Assembly: GCA_937877605.1 (NCBI GenBank)
Contig: CALFJA010000055.1
Location: 1-64,000 of the forward strand
DNA: 64,000 bases
From: an uncultured Prevotellaceae bacterium
GTDB lineage: Bacteria; Bacteroidota; Bacteroidia; Bacteroidales; Bacteroidaceae
Reading direction: 5' to 3'
Positions 53,959 to 62,244 of the stretch are shown piece by piece. The position numbers were made by a program, and so were the translations under genes. Under the pieces are notes generated by a model. That model ran no database searches. It had not been told where the DNA came from and saw only the letters and a program-made list of their open reading frames with translations. The first letter of the stretch is position 1; the number at the start of each line of letters is the position of its first letter.

Positions 53959-55515
53959 ATGAACAAGACCATACTCATGCTGCTGGCCCTGCTTTTCGGT
54001 ACGGCAGCAACAGTTGCACAACCGCTGACACAGACGGTGGTGGCACAAGGAAAGATTGAAGGTGTGGAAGCCGACGGGCTGGCCTATTTCAAAGGAGTGC
54101 CCTATGCAGAACCGCCCGTAGGAAAAATGCGTTGGAAGGCACCTGTGCCGGCAAAGCCGTGGGAAGGGACCTTCAAGGCCGACACCTACCGTGCCAACCC
54201 CGTACAGAAGGTAAAATCACAACCCGAAGAGGGAATGCCCGGCATAGGCGAAGACTGCCTCTATCTCAACATCATCACGCCCGCCCACTCTGCCGACGAC
54301 CGACTGCCCGTCATAGTGTGGATCCACGGCGGAAGTTTCTCTGGAGGAAGTGCCATCGGGCTGCCAGGCGACAACTTTGCACGGCAGGGACTGGTCTATG
54401 TGTGCATAGAGTACCGAACGGGAGCGCTCGGCTTCCTGGCTCATCCCGAGCTCTCCGCAGAGTCGGAGCGCGGCCTTTCGGGCAACTACGGGCTCATGGA
54501 CCAGTTGCTCGGACTGCACTGGGTGCAGGACAACATCGCTGCATTCGGCGGCGACCCGAAGAAAGTGACCATCCTGGGAGAGTCGGCAGGTGCCATCAGT
54601 GTGAGCATGCTATGCGCCTCCCCCCTGGCAAAGGGACTCTTCCGCGGGGCCATCTCGCAGAGCGGAGGTGCCTTCTGCCCCGTCGACACCGTCAAGGTGA
54701 GCAACACAAGCATAAGAAACCTGCAGATGGCAGAGGAGTTCGGCGAGGCCTTCATGCAGCGCATGGGGGCAAAAAATATTGCTGAACTGCGCGAAATGCC
54801 CTACGAAAAATGGCTGGACGACTCCATCGGCAACGGCATGAACGGATTCTGGCCATGCGTTGACGGATATGTCATCACCGACGACCAGTACAAACTCTAC
54901 GAAAGCGGCGACTACAACGATGTGAACATCCTCATAGGCACCAACTCGGACGAGGGCTCCATGTTCGTACAGCCCTGCCCGGTAGCCGAATACGAGGCTA
55001 CCGTCACCAACCTCTTCGGCCCCTATGCAGGAAAAGTGCTGCACGAATACCCCGCCACCAACGAGGTGGAAGCCTACTACGCACAGGCCGACATCTTCCG
55101 CGAGGCGGCCTTCGCATGGCCGACCTACGCATGGGCCAACCTACAACGGCAGACAGGAAAGCATCCGGTCTACCTCTACTACTTCGATGTCTCACAGAAA
55201 GTGTGGTTCGGACCGAAAGAACTGAAAGCACGAGGAGCAGGACACGCCTTCGACCTGCCCTATGTATTCAACCATCCTTTCCTCCAGCAACTGACCGACG
55301 ACGACCGGCATGTCTCCGAACTCATGGTCCGCTACTGGACAAACTTCATAAAGACCGGCGACCCCAACGGCGAAGGCTTGCAGCAATGGCCCGTCTACGA
55401 GAAAGACACCAAGACCGTCATGCACTTCACCGACCAGGGAACGGCACTCATCACGGTGCCCAACCGTGGCAAGATTGAACTGATGGAGGAATTCTTCCGC
55501 TGGAAACGCAAGTGA
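53959..55515 (+). CDS. Secreted carboxylesterase, type B
   Basis: The 518-residue alpha/beta hydrolase has a signal peptide (MNKTILMLLALLFGTAATVA). It shows the type B signatures EDCLYLNIITP and the nucleophile elbow TILGESAGAISVSML. The acidic residue is probably in NSDEGSMFV and the histidine in GAGHAFDLPYVFNHPF. The oxyanion loop is WIHGGSFSGGS. In Bacteroidetes such enzymes often remove ester groups from plant polysaccharides or drugs, but the substrate is unknown here. It ends 96 bp before the TamB-like gene. Confidence 0.9.
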   Translation: MNKTILMLLALLFGTAATVAQPLTQTVVAQGKIEGVEADGLAYFKGVPYAEPPVGKMRWKAPVPAKPWEGTFKADTYRANPVQKVKSQPEEGMPGIGEDCLYLNIITPAHSADDRLPVIVWIHGGSFSGGSAIGLPGDNFARQGLVYVCIEYRTGALGFLAHPELSAESERGLSGNYGLMDQLLGLHWVQDNIAAFGGDPKKVTILGESAGAISVSMLCASPLAKGLFRGAISQSGGAFCPVDTVKVSNTSIRNLQMAEEFGEAFMQRMGAKNIAELREMPYEKWLDDSIGNGMNGFWPCVDGYVITDDQYKLYESGDYNDVNILIGTNSDEGSMFVQPCPVAEYEATVTNLFGPYAGKVLHEYPATNEVEAYYAQADIFREAAFAWPTYAWANLQRQTGKHPVYLYYFDVSQKVWFGPKELKARGAGHAFDLPYVFNHPFLQQLTDDDRHVSELMVRYWTNFIKTGDPNGEGLQQWPVYEKDTKTVMHFTDQGTALITVPNRGKIELMEEFFRWKRK

Positions 55516-55611
55516 CAAAAATCAGTCGCTTTTCTTTCCCGATTGCCACCCTTTTCGTAATTTTAGCCCCACGAAAAAAAACATTTGTGTTTTTTAATCG
55601 CACGAAACACA

Positions 55612-58600
55612 TTGAAACGCGCCAGAATCATATTCCGCTGCCTACTCCTCACGCTGGCAATATTGCTGGCGCTGGCCTACTGGCTGCCGAAAACCGAAGG
55701 CGTGAAGCACTTCCTCGGAAAGGAAATCGCAGCACAACTATCCAAAGACTGGAACACCGAAGTCGCCATCGAAGAAGTCTGCATCGACGGACTCCTTGAC
55801 CTGAAACTGAAAGGCATCAAGGTCAGCGACCAACAGCATCGACCCATGCTCACCGCACGGCAAATCGGTGCAAGGCTCAGTCTCGTAGAAATGCTCAAGG
55901 GAAACATACGCATCTACGCTGCCGTGATGGACCAGCCACAACTGCAACTCTACACCGACGAAGAAACACCCAACTACCAGTTCCTCATCGACGCACTGAG
56001 CAAACAGGACAACGACAAACCAACCCACACCGACCTGAAAATCGCCAACCTGAAAGTCAACAACGGAAAACTCTCACTCAAGGACAAGACCGAACACTGG
56101 CTACTCACCGACATACAGGCACAACTCTCCATAAAAGAACTCACCGACAGCACGCTACGACTCAACACACGACACCTCGCACTCAAGGAAGCAAAGGGAT
56201 TCACCCTCAACGACGCCACATTCCGCCTCATCAGGAACGGCGATACCGTGAAACTGGAAAACGCATCCTTCCAACTCCCACACTCAACACTCAACGGCGA
56301 CGCCACCATCGACCGAGACCAATTCCACGCCAGAATCCAAGGAGATGCCACACCAGCCGACTTCCAACGCGTCGAACCCAAACTGAAAGACAGCAACCGA
56401 CAGCTGAAACTATCGCTCGCACTCAGCGGCGACAAGGCCGACACACACCATCTGAACATCGAGCACATCACACTGGCAGATGCCAACGGCCTTTTCTACA
56501 TCGAAGGCAGCGGAAGCAACCGACCCACCGGATGGCAGGCCGTGTGCGAGAACATGAGAGTGGATGCCGCAGGATGGCAACCACTGGCAAAAACAATCCA
56601 ACCCTTTGCCAACATACCAGAAGAACTGATGCGACTGGGCAGCACCCATGCCAGTGGAACAGCCGCCGGAAAGAACGGTAACTGGGAACTGACAGCCAAC
56701 CTTGACAGTGACGCCGGCAACGCCAATATACAGTACAACACCAATGCAAGCCAGCAAATCGCACATGTAACCACCACCCAACTCAACATAGGGCGGCTGC
56801 TGCAGAACAGCCAACTCGGAACACTGGCCGGACAGGCAGAACTCACATACATCCCACACAGCAACCAGCAAGCCCTCAAGGCAGAGTTGGAACACATCGC
56901 ATTCCGAAACTATGACTACAGGGATGTTACCCTTGAAGGACTCCTCTCCAACGCTTTCGAAGGACAAATCACCGTCGACGACCCAAACATACAGGCACAA
57001 GCCGACATCAACAACGACGGTATCAAGGCACATGTGGACAACGCAAACTTCAAGGCACTACGCCTCACCAATGCACTCAAGGACGGTATCTACAGCCTCG
57101 ATCTCACCAGCAACCTCAACAAAGACCCCAAAAACGGCTTCCTGCAAATCGATAACATCAAGGCTTTCGTCGACGACGAGGAAATACGCATGAGGCGCAT
57201 AAGACTCGACATCAACCACGAGGCCGACTACCAACAGGCTAGCATCAACGCCGATTTCGGAAACATCCAGGTTAAGGGAAACACCAACATGGGCGACCTG
57301 ACCTCCACCCTCGCCAGCATCGTGGCAGCAAGCTTGCCGACAATGCCAGGACTACCAAATGCGAAAGCCACAAACAGCCAATTCCAAGTAAACGGAAAAA
57401 TCGCAGACACCAGGTTCATACAAAAAGTTACAGGCTTACCGCTCAACATAAAATTACCTGCCACCATCGACGGTACTATCGATGGTACCGACAATAGACT
57501 CGAGCTCGACCTAACACTACCTGAACTGTACTACAACAACAGGCATTACAAAGACGGACTCGTACACATCACGGCGAAAAACAGCCGTATCAGTACCGAC
57601 ATACAACTCAAGCAGCTGCACGAAAACGGGAAAAACAGCCAGTGGGAGGTACAAGCCACAGCCGAAAACAACCAACTCAAGGCAAACCTAGCCTTCCAAA
57701 GCAACCAACTCAAAGGCATCAAAGGCGAAATACACACGCTCTCCACATTCAGCCAAGACGAGAACCAACTCCCGACAGCCAACATTCAGGTGCTGCCGTC
57801 CGACATCACCATCGAAGACAGCCTCTGGAAAGTACACCCCGCCAACATCGTCTACAACAAAAACGCCGCCACAATAGACAACTTTGAAATCAGCCACCAC
57901 GACCAGCACATCAAAATAAACGGAAAAACCACTAGGAACAGCAACGAAACTATCGCTGTAGATCTCAACGATGTTGATGTAGCCTACATACTCAACCTAC
58001 TCAATTTCCATGCCGTACAGTTCGGAGGCAAAGTAACCGGCAAGGCACAAGTCGCACACCTCTACGAAAAACCGGAAGCAAACGCGCAACTCAACGTCAA
58101 CAACTTCCAATTCGAAACAGGACGAATGGGAACACTTAAACTCAATGCAAAACTCAATAACCAAAACAACCACATCGAAATCAACGCACAGGCTGACGAC
58201 GGACCCTTCCATAAAACAAACATACAAGGGTTCATCGCACCAACACACAACGATATCCTACTAGCCATCGACGCGCAACACACACCCGTCGAGTTCCTAC
58301 AGAAACTATGCGGAAGCTTTATGGATAAGGTAGACATGACCGCAACAGGCCATGTAGACCTCGTCGGGCCACTTAACGACATCGGACTCATCGGCCAACT
58401 GCAAACCAATGGCTCCTTCCTCATGAAACCACTTGGTACCATCTACCGAATGAACAACTGTAAAATCGACTTCCAACCCTATGCATTCCAATTCCAAAAC
58501 GATACCATCACCGACACCAACGACAACTATGCACTGCTCGCAGGAACCATACGACACCGCAACCTCGGACACCTCCAGTTCGACCTCAAACTCGATATGA

Positions 58601-60021
58601 AAGACTTTCAGGTCTACAACTTCCCTGATTACCACAACAATACCTTCAGCGGAGAAGTCTACACCAACGGAACTTGCCGCATAGAAGGCACTGAAAAGGA
58701 CATGTTCATCGACTTCCACGCCACACCTACCAACAACAGTACATTCGTCTACAACGCCTCCACACCCGATGTCCTAAACCAAAACAACTTCATCACATGG
58801 TTCGATGCCACACACACAAATGACGACGACAACCAAACAACCAAACAACCAACTCCCCAAACGACCAAACTACCTACTGCCTACATTAACCAAAACACCA
58901 AAGACATAAACATCAGCGGCGACCTACATGTCAATTTCCTCATCAACACCAATACAAACAACACGCTCAAAGTCATCATGGACGAGGAAACAGGAGACTA
59001 CATCGCACTCAACGGAAGCGGAATACTACGCGCCTCCTACTACAACAACGGCCCGTTCCATATCTACGGAAACTATCTCGTCGACCACGGAGTCTACAAA
59101 CTCACCGTACAAAACATCATAAAGAAAGACTTCCACATCCAGCAAGGAGGAAACATAGCCTTTGGAGGAGAACCATACGAGGCACCCATCAACCTACAAG
59201 CCAACTACACCGTCAACGGCGTCAGCCTCGCCGACCTCCATGTAGGCAAATCCTTCGCAAACAACAACATACGCGTCAACTGCCTCATGAACATAACTGG
59301 AACACCCAATACACCTAAAATAGACTTCGGACTCGAATTCCCATCACTCTCCAACGACGCACAAAACATCATACACACACTCATCAACAGCCAGGAAGAA
59401 ATGAACCAGCAAGTGCTCTACCTCCTCGCCATCGGACGATTCTACACACAAGGCAGCAACAATGCCGACAGCCAGAACGACACACAGCAGTCGCAGACAG
59501 CGCTCGCCATGCAAAGCATACTCTCCGGAACCATCAGCCAGCAAATCAACAACATACTCAACACAGTCGTCAACAACAATAATTGGAACTTCGGGGCAAA
59601 CATCTCAACGGGAGACGAAGGCTGGAACAACGCCGAATACGAGGGAACACTCAGCGGACGAATGCTCAACAACAGACTAATCTTCAACGGACAGTTCGGA
59701 TATAGAGACAACAACAACGCCACAACAAGCTTCATCGGAGACTTCAACCTACAATACCTACTCTTCCCCAACGGAAACCTCGCCATCAATGTCTACAACC
59801 AAACCAGCGACCGGTACTTCACAAAAAACAGCCTCAACACACAAGGCGTCGGACTCATACTCAAAAAAGACTTCACTTCATGGAGAGAACTCCTCGGCAT
59901 CAAAACAACCAAACGACCAAACGACCAAACACCTAAACAACCAAACGGCCAAGACACCCTAGCGACTCCCGAAAAAGAGAATCGGAACAAATACGCTGAA
60001 CGGGAAGACCCATCACATTGA
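55612..60021 (+). CDS. TamB-like (AsmA/DUF490) envelope protein
   Basis: The roughly 1469-residue protein has one N-terminal membrane helix (FRCLLLTLAILLALAYWLP). A very long beta-rich body of repeated short strands and the C-terminal TamB domain (ILRASYYNNGPFHIYGNYLV, GEPYEAPINLQANYTVNG) follow. Relatives bridge inner and outer membrane and are linked to lipid transport or outer-membrane protein assembly. No ATG fits; TTG at 55612 (reading MKRARIIFR) or 55585 is needed. Two 8-bp CCAAACGA-type arrays lie in frame: one encodes TTKQPTPQTTKLPT near residue 1080, the other lies at the C-terminus, whose last about 30 residues overlap maf. Confidence 0.88.
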   Translation: MKRARIIFRCLLLTLAILLALAYWLPKTEGVKHFLGKEIAAQLSKDWNTEVAIEEVCIDGLLDLKLKGIKVSDQQHRPMLTARQIGARLSLVEMLKGNIRIYAAVMDQPQLQLYTDEETPNYQFLIDALSKQDNDKPTHTDLKIANLKVNNGKLSLKDKTEHWLLTDIQAQLSIKELTDSTLRLNTRHLALKEAKGFTLNDATFRLIRNGDTVKLENASFQLPHSTLNGDATIDRDQFHARIQGDATPADFQRVEPKLKDSNRQLKLSLALSGDKADTHHLNIEHITLADANGLFYIEGSGSNRPTGWQAVCENMRVDAAGWQPLAKTIQPFANIPEELMRLGSTHASGTAAGKNGNWELTANLDSDAGNANIQYNTNASQQIAHVTTTQLNIGRLLQNSQLGTLAGQAELTYIPHSNQQALKAELEHIAFRNYDYRDVTLEGLLSNAFEGQITVDDPNIQAQADINNDGIKAHVDNANFKALRLTNALKDGIYSLDLTSNLNKDPKNGFLQIDNIKAFVDDEEIRMRRIRLDINHEADYQQASINADFGNIQVKGNTNMGDLTSTLASIVAASLPTMPGLPNAKATNSQFQVNGKIADTRFIQKVTGLPLNIKLPATIDGTIDGTDNRLELDLTLPELYYNNRHYKDGLVHITAKNSRISTDIQLKQLHENGKNSQWEVQATAENNQLKANLAFQSNQLKGIKGEIHTLSTFSQDENQLPTANIQVLPSDITIEDSLWKVHPANIVYNKNAATIDNFEISHHDQHIKINGKTTRNSNETIAVDLNDVDVAYILNLLNFHAVQFGGKVTGKAQVAHLYEKPEANAQLNVNNFQFETGRMGTLKLNAKLNNQNNHIEINAQADDGPFHKTNIQGFIAPTHNDILLAIDAQHTPVEFLQKLCGSFMDKVDMTATGHVDLVGPLNDIGLIGQLQTNGSFLMKPLGTIYRMNNCKIDFQPYAFQFQNDTITDTNDNYALLAGTIRHRNLGHLQFDLKLDMKDFQVYNFPDYHNNTFSGEVYTNGTCRIEGTEKDMFIDFHATPTNNSTFVYNASTPDVLNQNNFITWFDATHTNDDDNQTTKQPTPQTTKLPTAYINQNTKDINISGDLHVNFLINTNTNNTLKVIMDEETGDYIALNGSGILRASYYNNGPFHIYGNYLVDHGVYKLTVQNIIKKDFHIQQGGNIAFGGEPYEAPINLQANYTVNGVSLADLHVGKSFANNNIRVNCLMNITGTPNTPKIDFGLEFPSLSNDAQNIIHTLINSQEEMNQQVLYLLAIGRFYTQGSNNADSQNDTQQSQTALAMQSILSGTISQQINNILNTVVNNNNWNFGANISTGDEGWNNAEYEGTLSGRMLNNRLIFNGQFGYRDNNNATTSFIGDFNLQYLLFPNGNLAINVYNQTSDRYFTKNSLNTQGVGLILKKDFTSWRELLGIKTTKRPNDQTPKQPNGQDTLATPEKENRNKYAEREDPSH
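58833..58872. repeat. In-frame 8-bp tandem repeat inside the TamB-like gene
   Basis: Five octamers: CCAAACAA twice, CCAACTCC, CCAAACGA, CCAAACTA. They encode a proline/threonine/glutamine linker absent from the surrounding beta structure. Confidence 0.75.
59909..59956. repeat. 8-bp tandem repeat at the tamB-maf junction
   Basis: Six octamers (CCAAACGA twice, CCAAACAC, CTAAACAA, CCAAACGG, CCAAGACA). They encode the end of the TamB-like protein on one strand and the last residues and stop codon of Maf on the other. Confidence 0.8.
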
Positions 60022-60523
60022 AATAGCTCCCCTCTATGGAAGTGACGCCGATGTACCCTATCCACTCCTGAATGCCGTACGCACCGGCCTTGTCGAAAGG
60101 ACGGTAATGGTCTATATAATAGCCTATCTCACTGTCGGACAACTGCTTGAAGGTGACCTTTGTCTCCACCGAGAATGCACTCTGACGCCCTTGCGTCCGC
60201 AAGCAGACACCCGTTATCACAATATGCGAGCGGCCACTGATGAGCCCGAGCATCTCAAACGCCTCCGCACGGTCACGGGGCTTGCCCAGGATACGGTCGT
60301 CCACCACCACAATGGTATCGGCGGTGAGCAGCAGTTCGTCGGATGCTACGACATAGGCACGCGCCTTTTCCTCCGCAATATACTGCGCATGCAGCCTGAC
60401 AGGCAAATCATCGGGGCATGATTCCGATATGTCGGGAAGCACACGCACCTCAAACGGGATGTCAAGCCCCGACAGCAGCTCACGGCGACGCGGCGAATTG
60501 CTCGCAAGTATCAATCGCTTCAT
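59933..60523 (-). CDS. maf: Maf-family nucleotide pyrophosphatase
   Basis: The 196-residue protein starts MKRLILASNSPRRRELLSGL, the Maf signature. It continues with TADTIVVVDDRILGKPRD and DKAGAYGIQEWIG. Maf proteins hydrolyse non-canonical or excess nucleoside triphosphates (dTTP/UTP type). ATG 60523 is chosen over 60538. The C-terminus (SLGCLGRLVV) is encoded by the 8-bp repeat and overlaps the convergent TamB-like gene by 89 bp. It follows kdsC by 32 bp on the same strand. Confidence 0.93.
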   Translation of the reverse strand: MKRLILASNSPRRRELLSGLDIPFEVRVLPDISESCPDDLPVRLHAQYIAEEKARAYVVASDELLLTADTIVVVDDRILGKPRDRAEAFEMLGLISGRSHIVITGVCLRTQGRQSAFSVETKVTFKQLSDSEIGYYIDHYRPFDKAGAYGIQEWIGYIGVTSIEGSYFNVMGLPVQRICSDSLFRESLGCLGRLVV

Positions 60524-60555
60524 ACCTTCATCTTTCATCCCTCATCCATTCCATC

Positions 60556-61074
60556 CTACCAGCCGAAGGCTTTCTCCGACGCCATCCACAGCCCCTGCGC
60601 CTGCATGACTTGCTCTATGATGTCGCGTCCCACACCGTTTCCGCCCGTAAAGCGGCTGACATAGACACTCACATCCTTTATTTCCTTGCAGGCATCGGCA
60701 GGGCAGCAGGGACAACCGCAGCGGCGCATCACCTCGTAGTCGGGGATGTCGTCGCCCACATAGACAATCTCTTCGTCCAGCAAGTGATAACGCTGCTTGA
60801 ACTGTTCGTAGGCTTCTACCTTCACGGCGCACTTCATGTAGATGTCTTCCACGCCCAGCATGGCATAGCGCTGCTGGATGGAAGCGGAGTTGCCGCCGGT
60901 CAGGATGACGATGCGAAGCCCATGTTTCTGTGCCAACTGGATGGCATAGCCGTCCTTGATGTTCATCGTGCGCAGGGGAAGACCCTCATTGTCCATGGCC
61001 ACCGTCGAGCACGACAGCACGCCGTCGATGTCGAAAACAATGGCTTTTATCTTTGTCAAGTTGTAGTTTATCAT
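60556..61074 (-). CDS. kdsC: KdsC-like HAD phosphatase (KDO 8-phosphate phosphatase)
   Basis: The 172-residue cap-less HAD protein has motif I IVFDIDGVLSCSTV, motif II VILTGGNS and motif III/IV VYVGDDIPDYEVMRRCG. These match KdsC, which makes KDO for lipopolysaccharide. The adjacent CGCPCCPADAC is unusually cysteine-rich. It is the middle gene of a nitroreductase-kdsC-maf run, with 45 and 32 bp gaps. A related sugar phosphatase is the alternative. Confidence 0.85.
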   Translation of the reverse strand: MINYNLTKIKAIVFDIDGVLSCSTVAMDNEGLPLRTMNIKDGYAIQLAQKHGLRIVILTGGNSASIQQRYAMLGVEDIYMKCAVKVEAYEQFKQRYHLLDEEIVYVGDDIPDYEVMRRCGCPCCPADACKEIKDVSVYVSRFTGGNGVGRDIIEQVMQAQGLWMASEKAFGW

Positions 61075-61119
61075 ATAGAGGTGAGAGGTTTCTGGTTTTC
61101 AATGGTTAACGGTTAATGG

Positions 61120-61668
61120 TTATTGCTTAACATTACTTGTATCAAACTGGTTCAGATGCACATTTTCCCATTTGAGTTTATCCTCGTTCTGGAGTTTACG
61201 CTCCTCTGCCTTGAGCCCGAACCCGACGACACAGAGCACTTCCATGTCGTCCGGCAGGCCGACGATGCCGCGGACTACCTGTGTGGCCGCCGTCCCGTCG
61301 GGCAGTCCCCGACCACGCATCTGCGCCCAGCAGGAACCCACACCGAGCTCTTCGGCCTGATACTGCATGCTGATGGCCGCCACTGAGCAGTCCTCCACCC
61401 AGCAGTCAGTCTCCAACGGGTTGGCGCAGACCACCACGGCAAAGGCAGCCTTCTCCAGAAACCGTGCGCCCATGTCCTTCGCATCGGCCAGCTGCTGAAG
61501 CTTGACGCCATCGTCAACCACCACGAAATGCCAGGCACGCGCATTCTTCGAGGTCGGCGACATCAGGGCGGCACGAAGTATTAGACGCACATCGTCGGCA
61601 CAAACCTCCGACGGCTGGTATTTGCGGTGGCTGCGGCGACGCTGCACCAAATCGCTGAAATCGGTCAT
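61120..61668 (-). CDS. Nitroreductase-family flavoprotein
   Basis: The 182-residue protein starts MTDFSDLVQRRRSHRKYQPS; the RRRSHRKY basic stretch binds FMN in this family. AALMSPTSKNARAWHFVVVD and VRGIVGLPDDMEVLCVVGFG are the other conserved parts. It probably forms an FMN dimer and reduces nitro or quinone compounds; the substrate is unknown. A TACATTTG box on the minus strand (61696-61689) lies close upstream. ATG 61674 is an alternative start. Confidence 0.87.
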   Translation of the reverse strand: MTDFSDLVQRRRSHRKYQPSEVCADDVRLILRAALMSPTSKNARAWHFVVVDDGVKLQQLADAKDMGARFLEKAAFAVVVCANPLETDCWVEDCSVAAISMQYQAEELGVGSCWAQMRGRGLPDGTAATQVVRGIVGLPDDMEVLCVVGFGLKAEERKLQNEDKLKWENVHLNQFDTSNVKQ

Positions 61669-61740
61669 TATCATCTGCTTTTATGATGCAAATGTAATGA
61701 ATATATTCGACTTTTTCAACACAGTGCCATTTTTTTCCAG

Positions 61741-62089
61741 CCAAAACGAGCAAACAACCAAACGACTTAACAACCAGACGATGTAAAGATTTTCGAACAT
61801 CCAACCCTCGTTTTACTGCTCTCAGAAGCCTTTTTTTCAAAGTAAAGGACGCATTGCCGACAAATAATGATGAATTTTAACAATATTAATAAGCACTTAT
61901 CAATCAGAATGTTAGCGGTTTTTATTCATCTTTTTTATCACTTTTGTCTTTCAACCAGGCCCTACTTGCAAGGCGTTTGGACTCCAGTTGTCCTGCGAGC
62001 GGACGGAATACATCAAGCGAAACAGCCAAAAAAGCAATACAACTGAGCCCCAAACGGCCAAACAGCTAAACAACTAAACGGCCCAACAC
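61741..62089. repeat. Gene-free gap with two 8-bp repeat arrays
   Basis: Array one (61741-61781) and array two (62050-62089) each have four to five units of the CCAAACGA/CTAAACAA type. Between them lie AT-rich sequence and a CGTTTGGACTCC word of the CAAACG family. No gene was supported in 61675-62244. Confidence 0.65.
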
Positions 62090-62244
62090 AGCACAAAACC
62101 TCCCAAATCCGACCGGAACCAACGCTGGTTCGCACGGAAATCCCGACAGGTTTTTTGTCGTGATATTTTACGAAAACCTTGCAAGCCGAAGCAAATAAAA
62201 CCGCTTTTATAAAATAAAAACCGCCGCCGTGCGTTATTTTGTAT

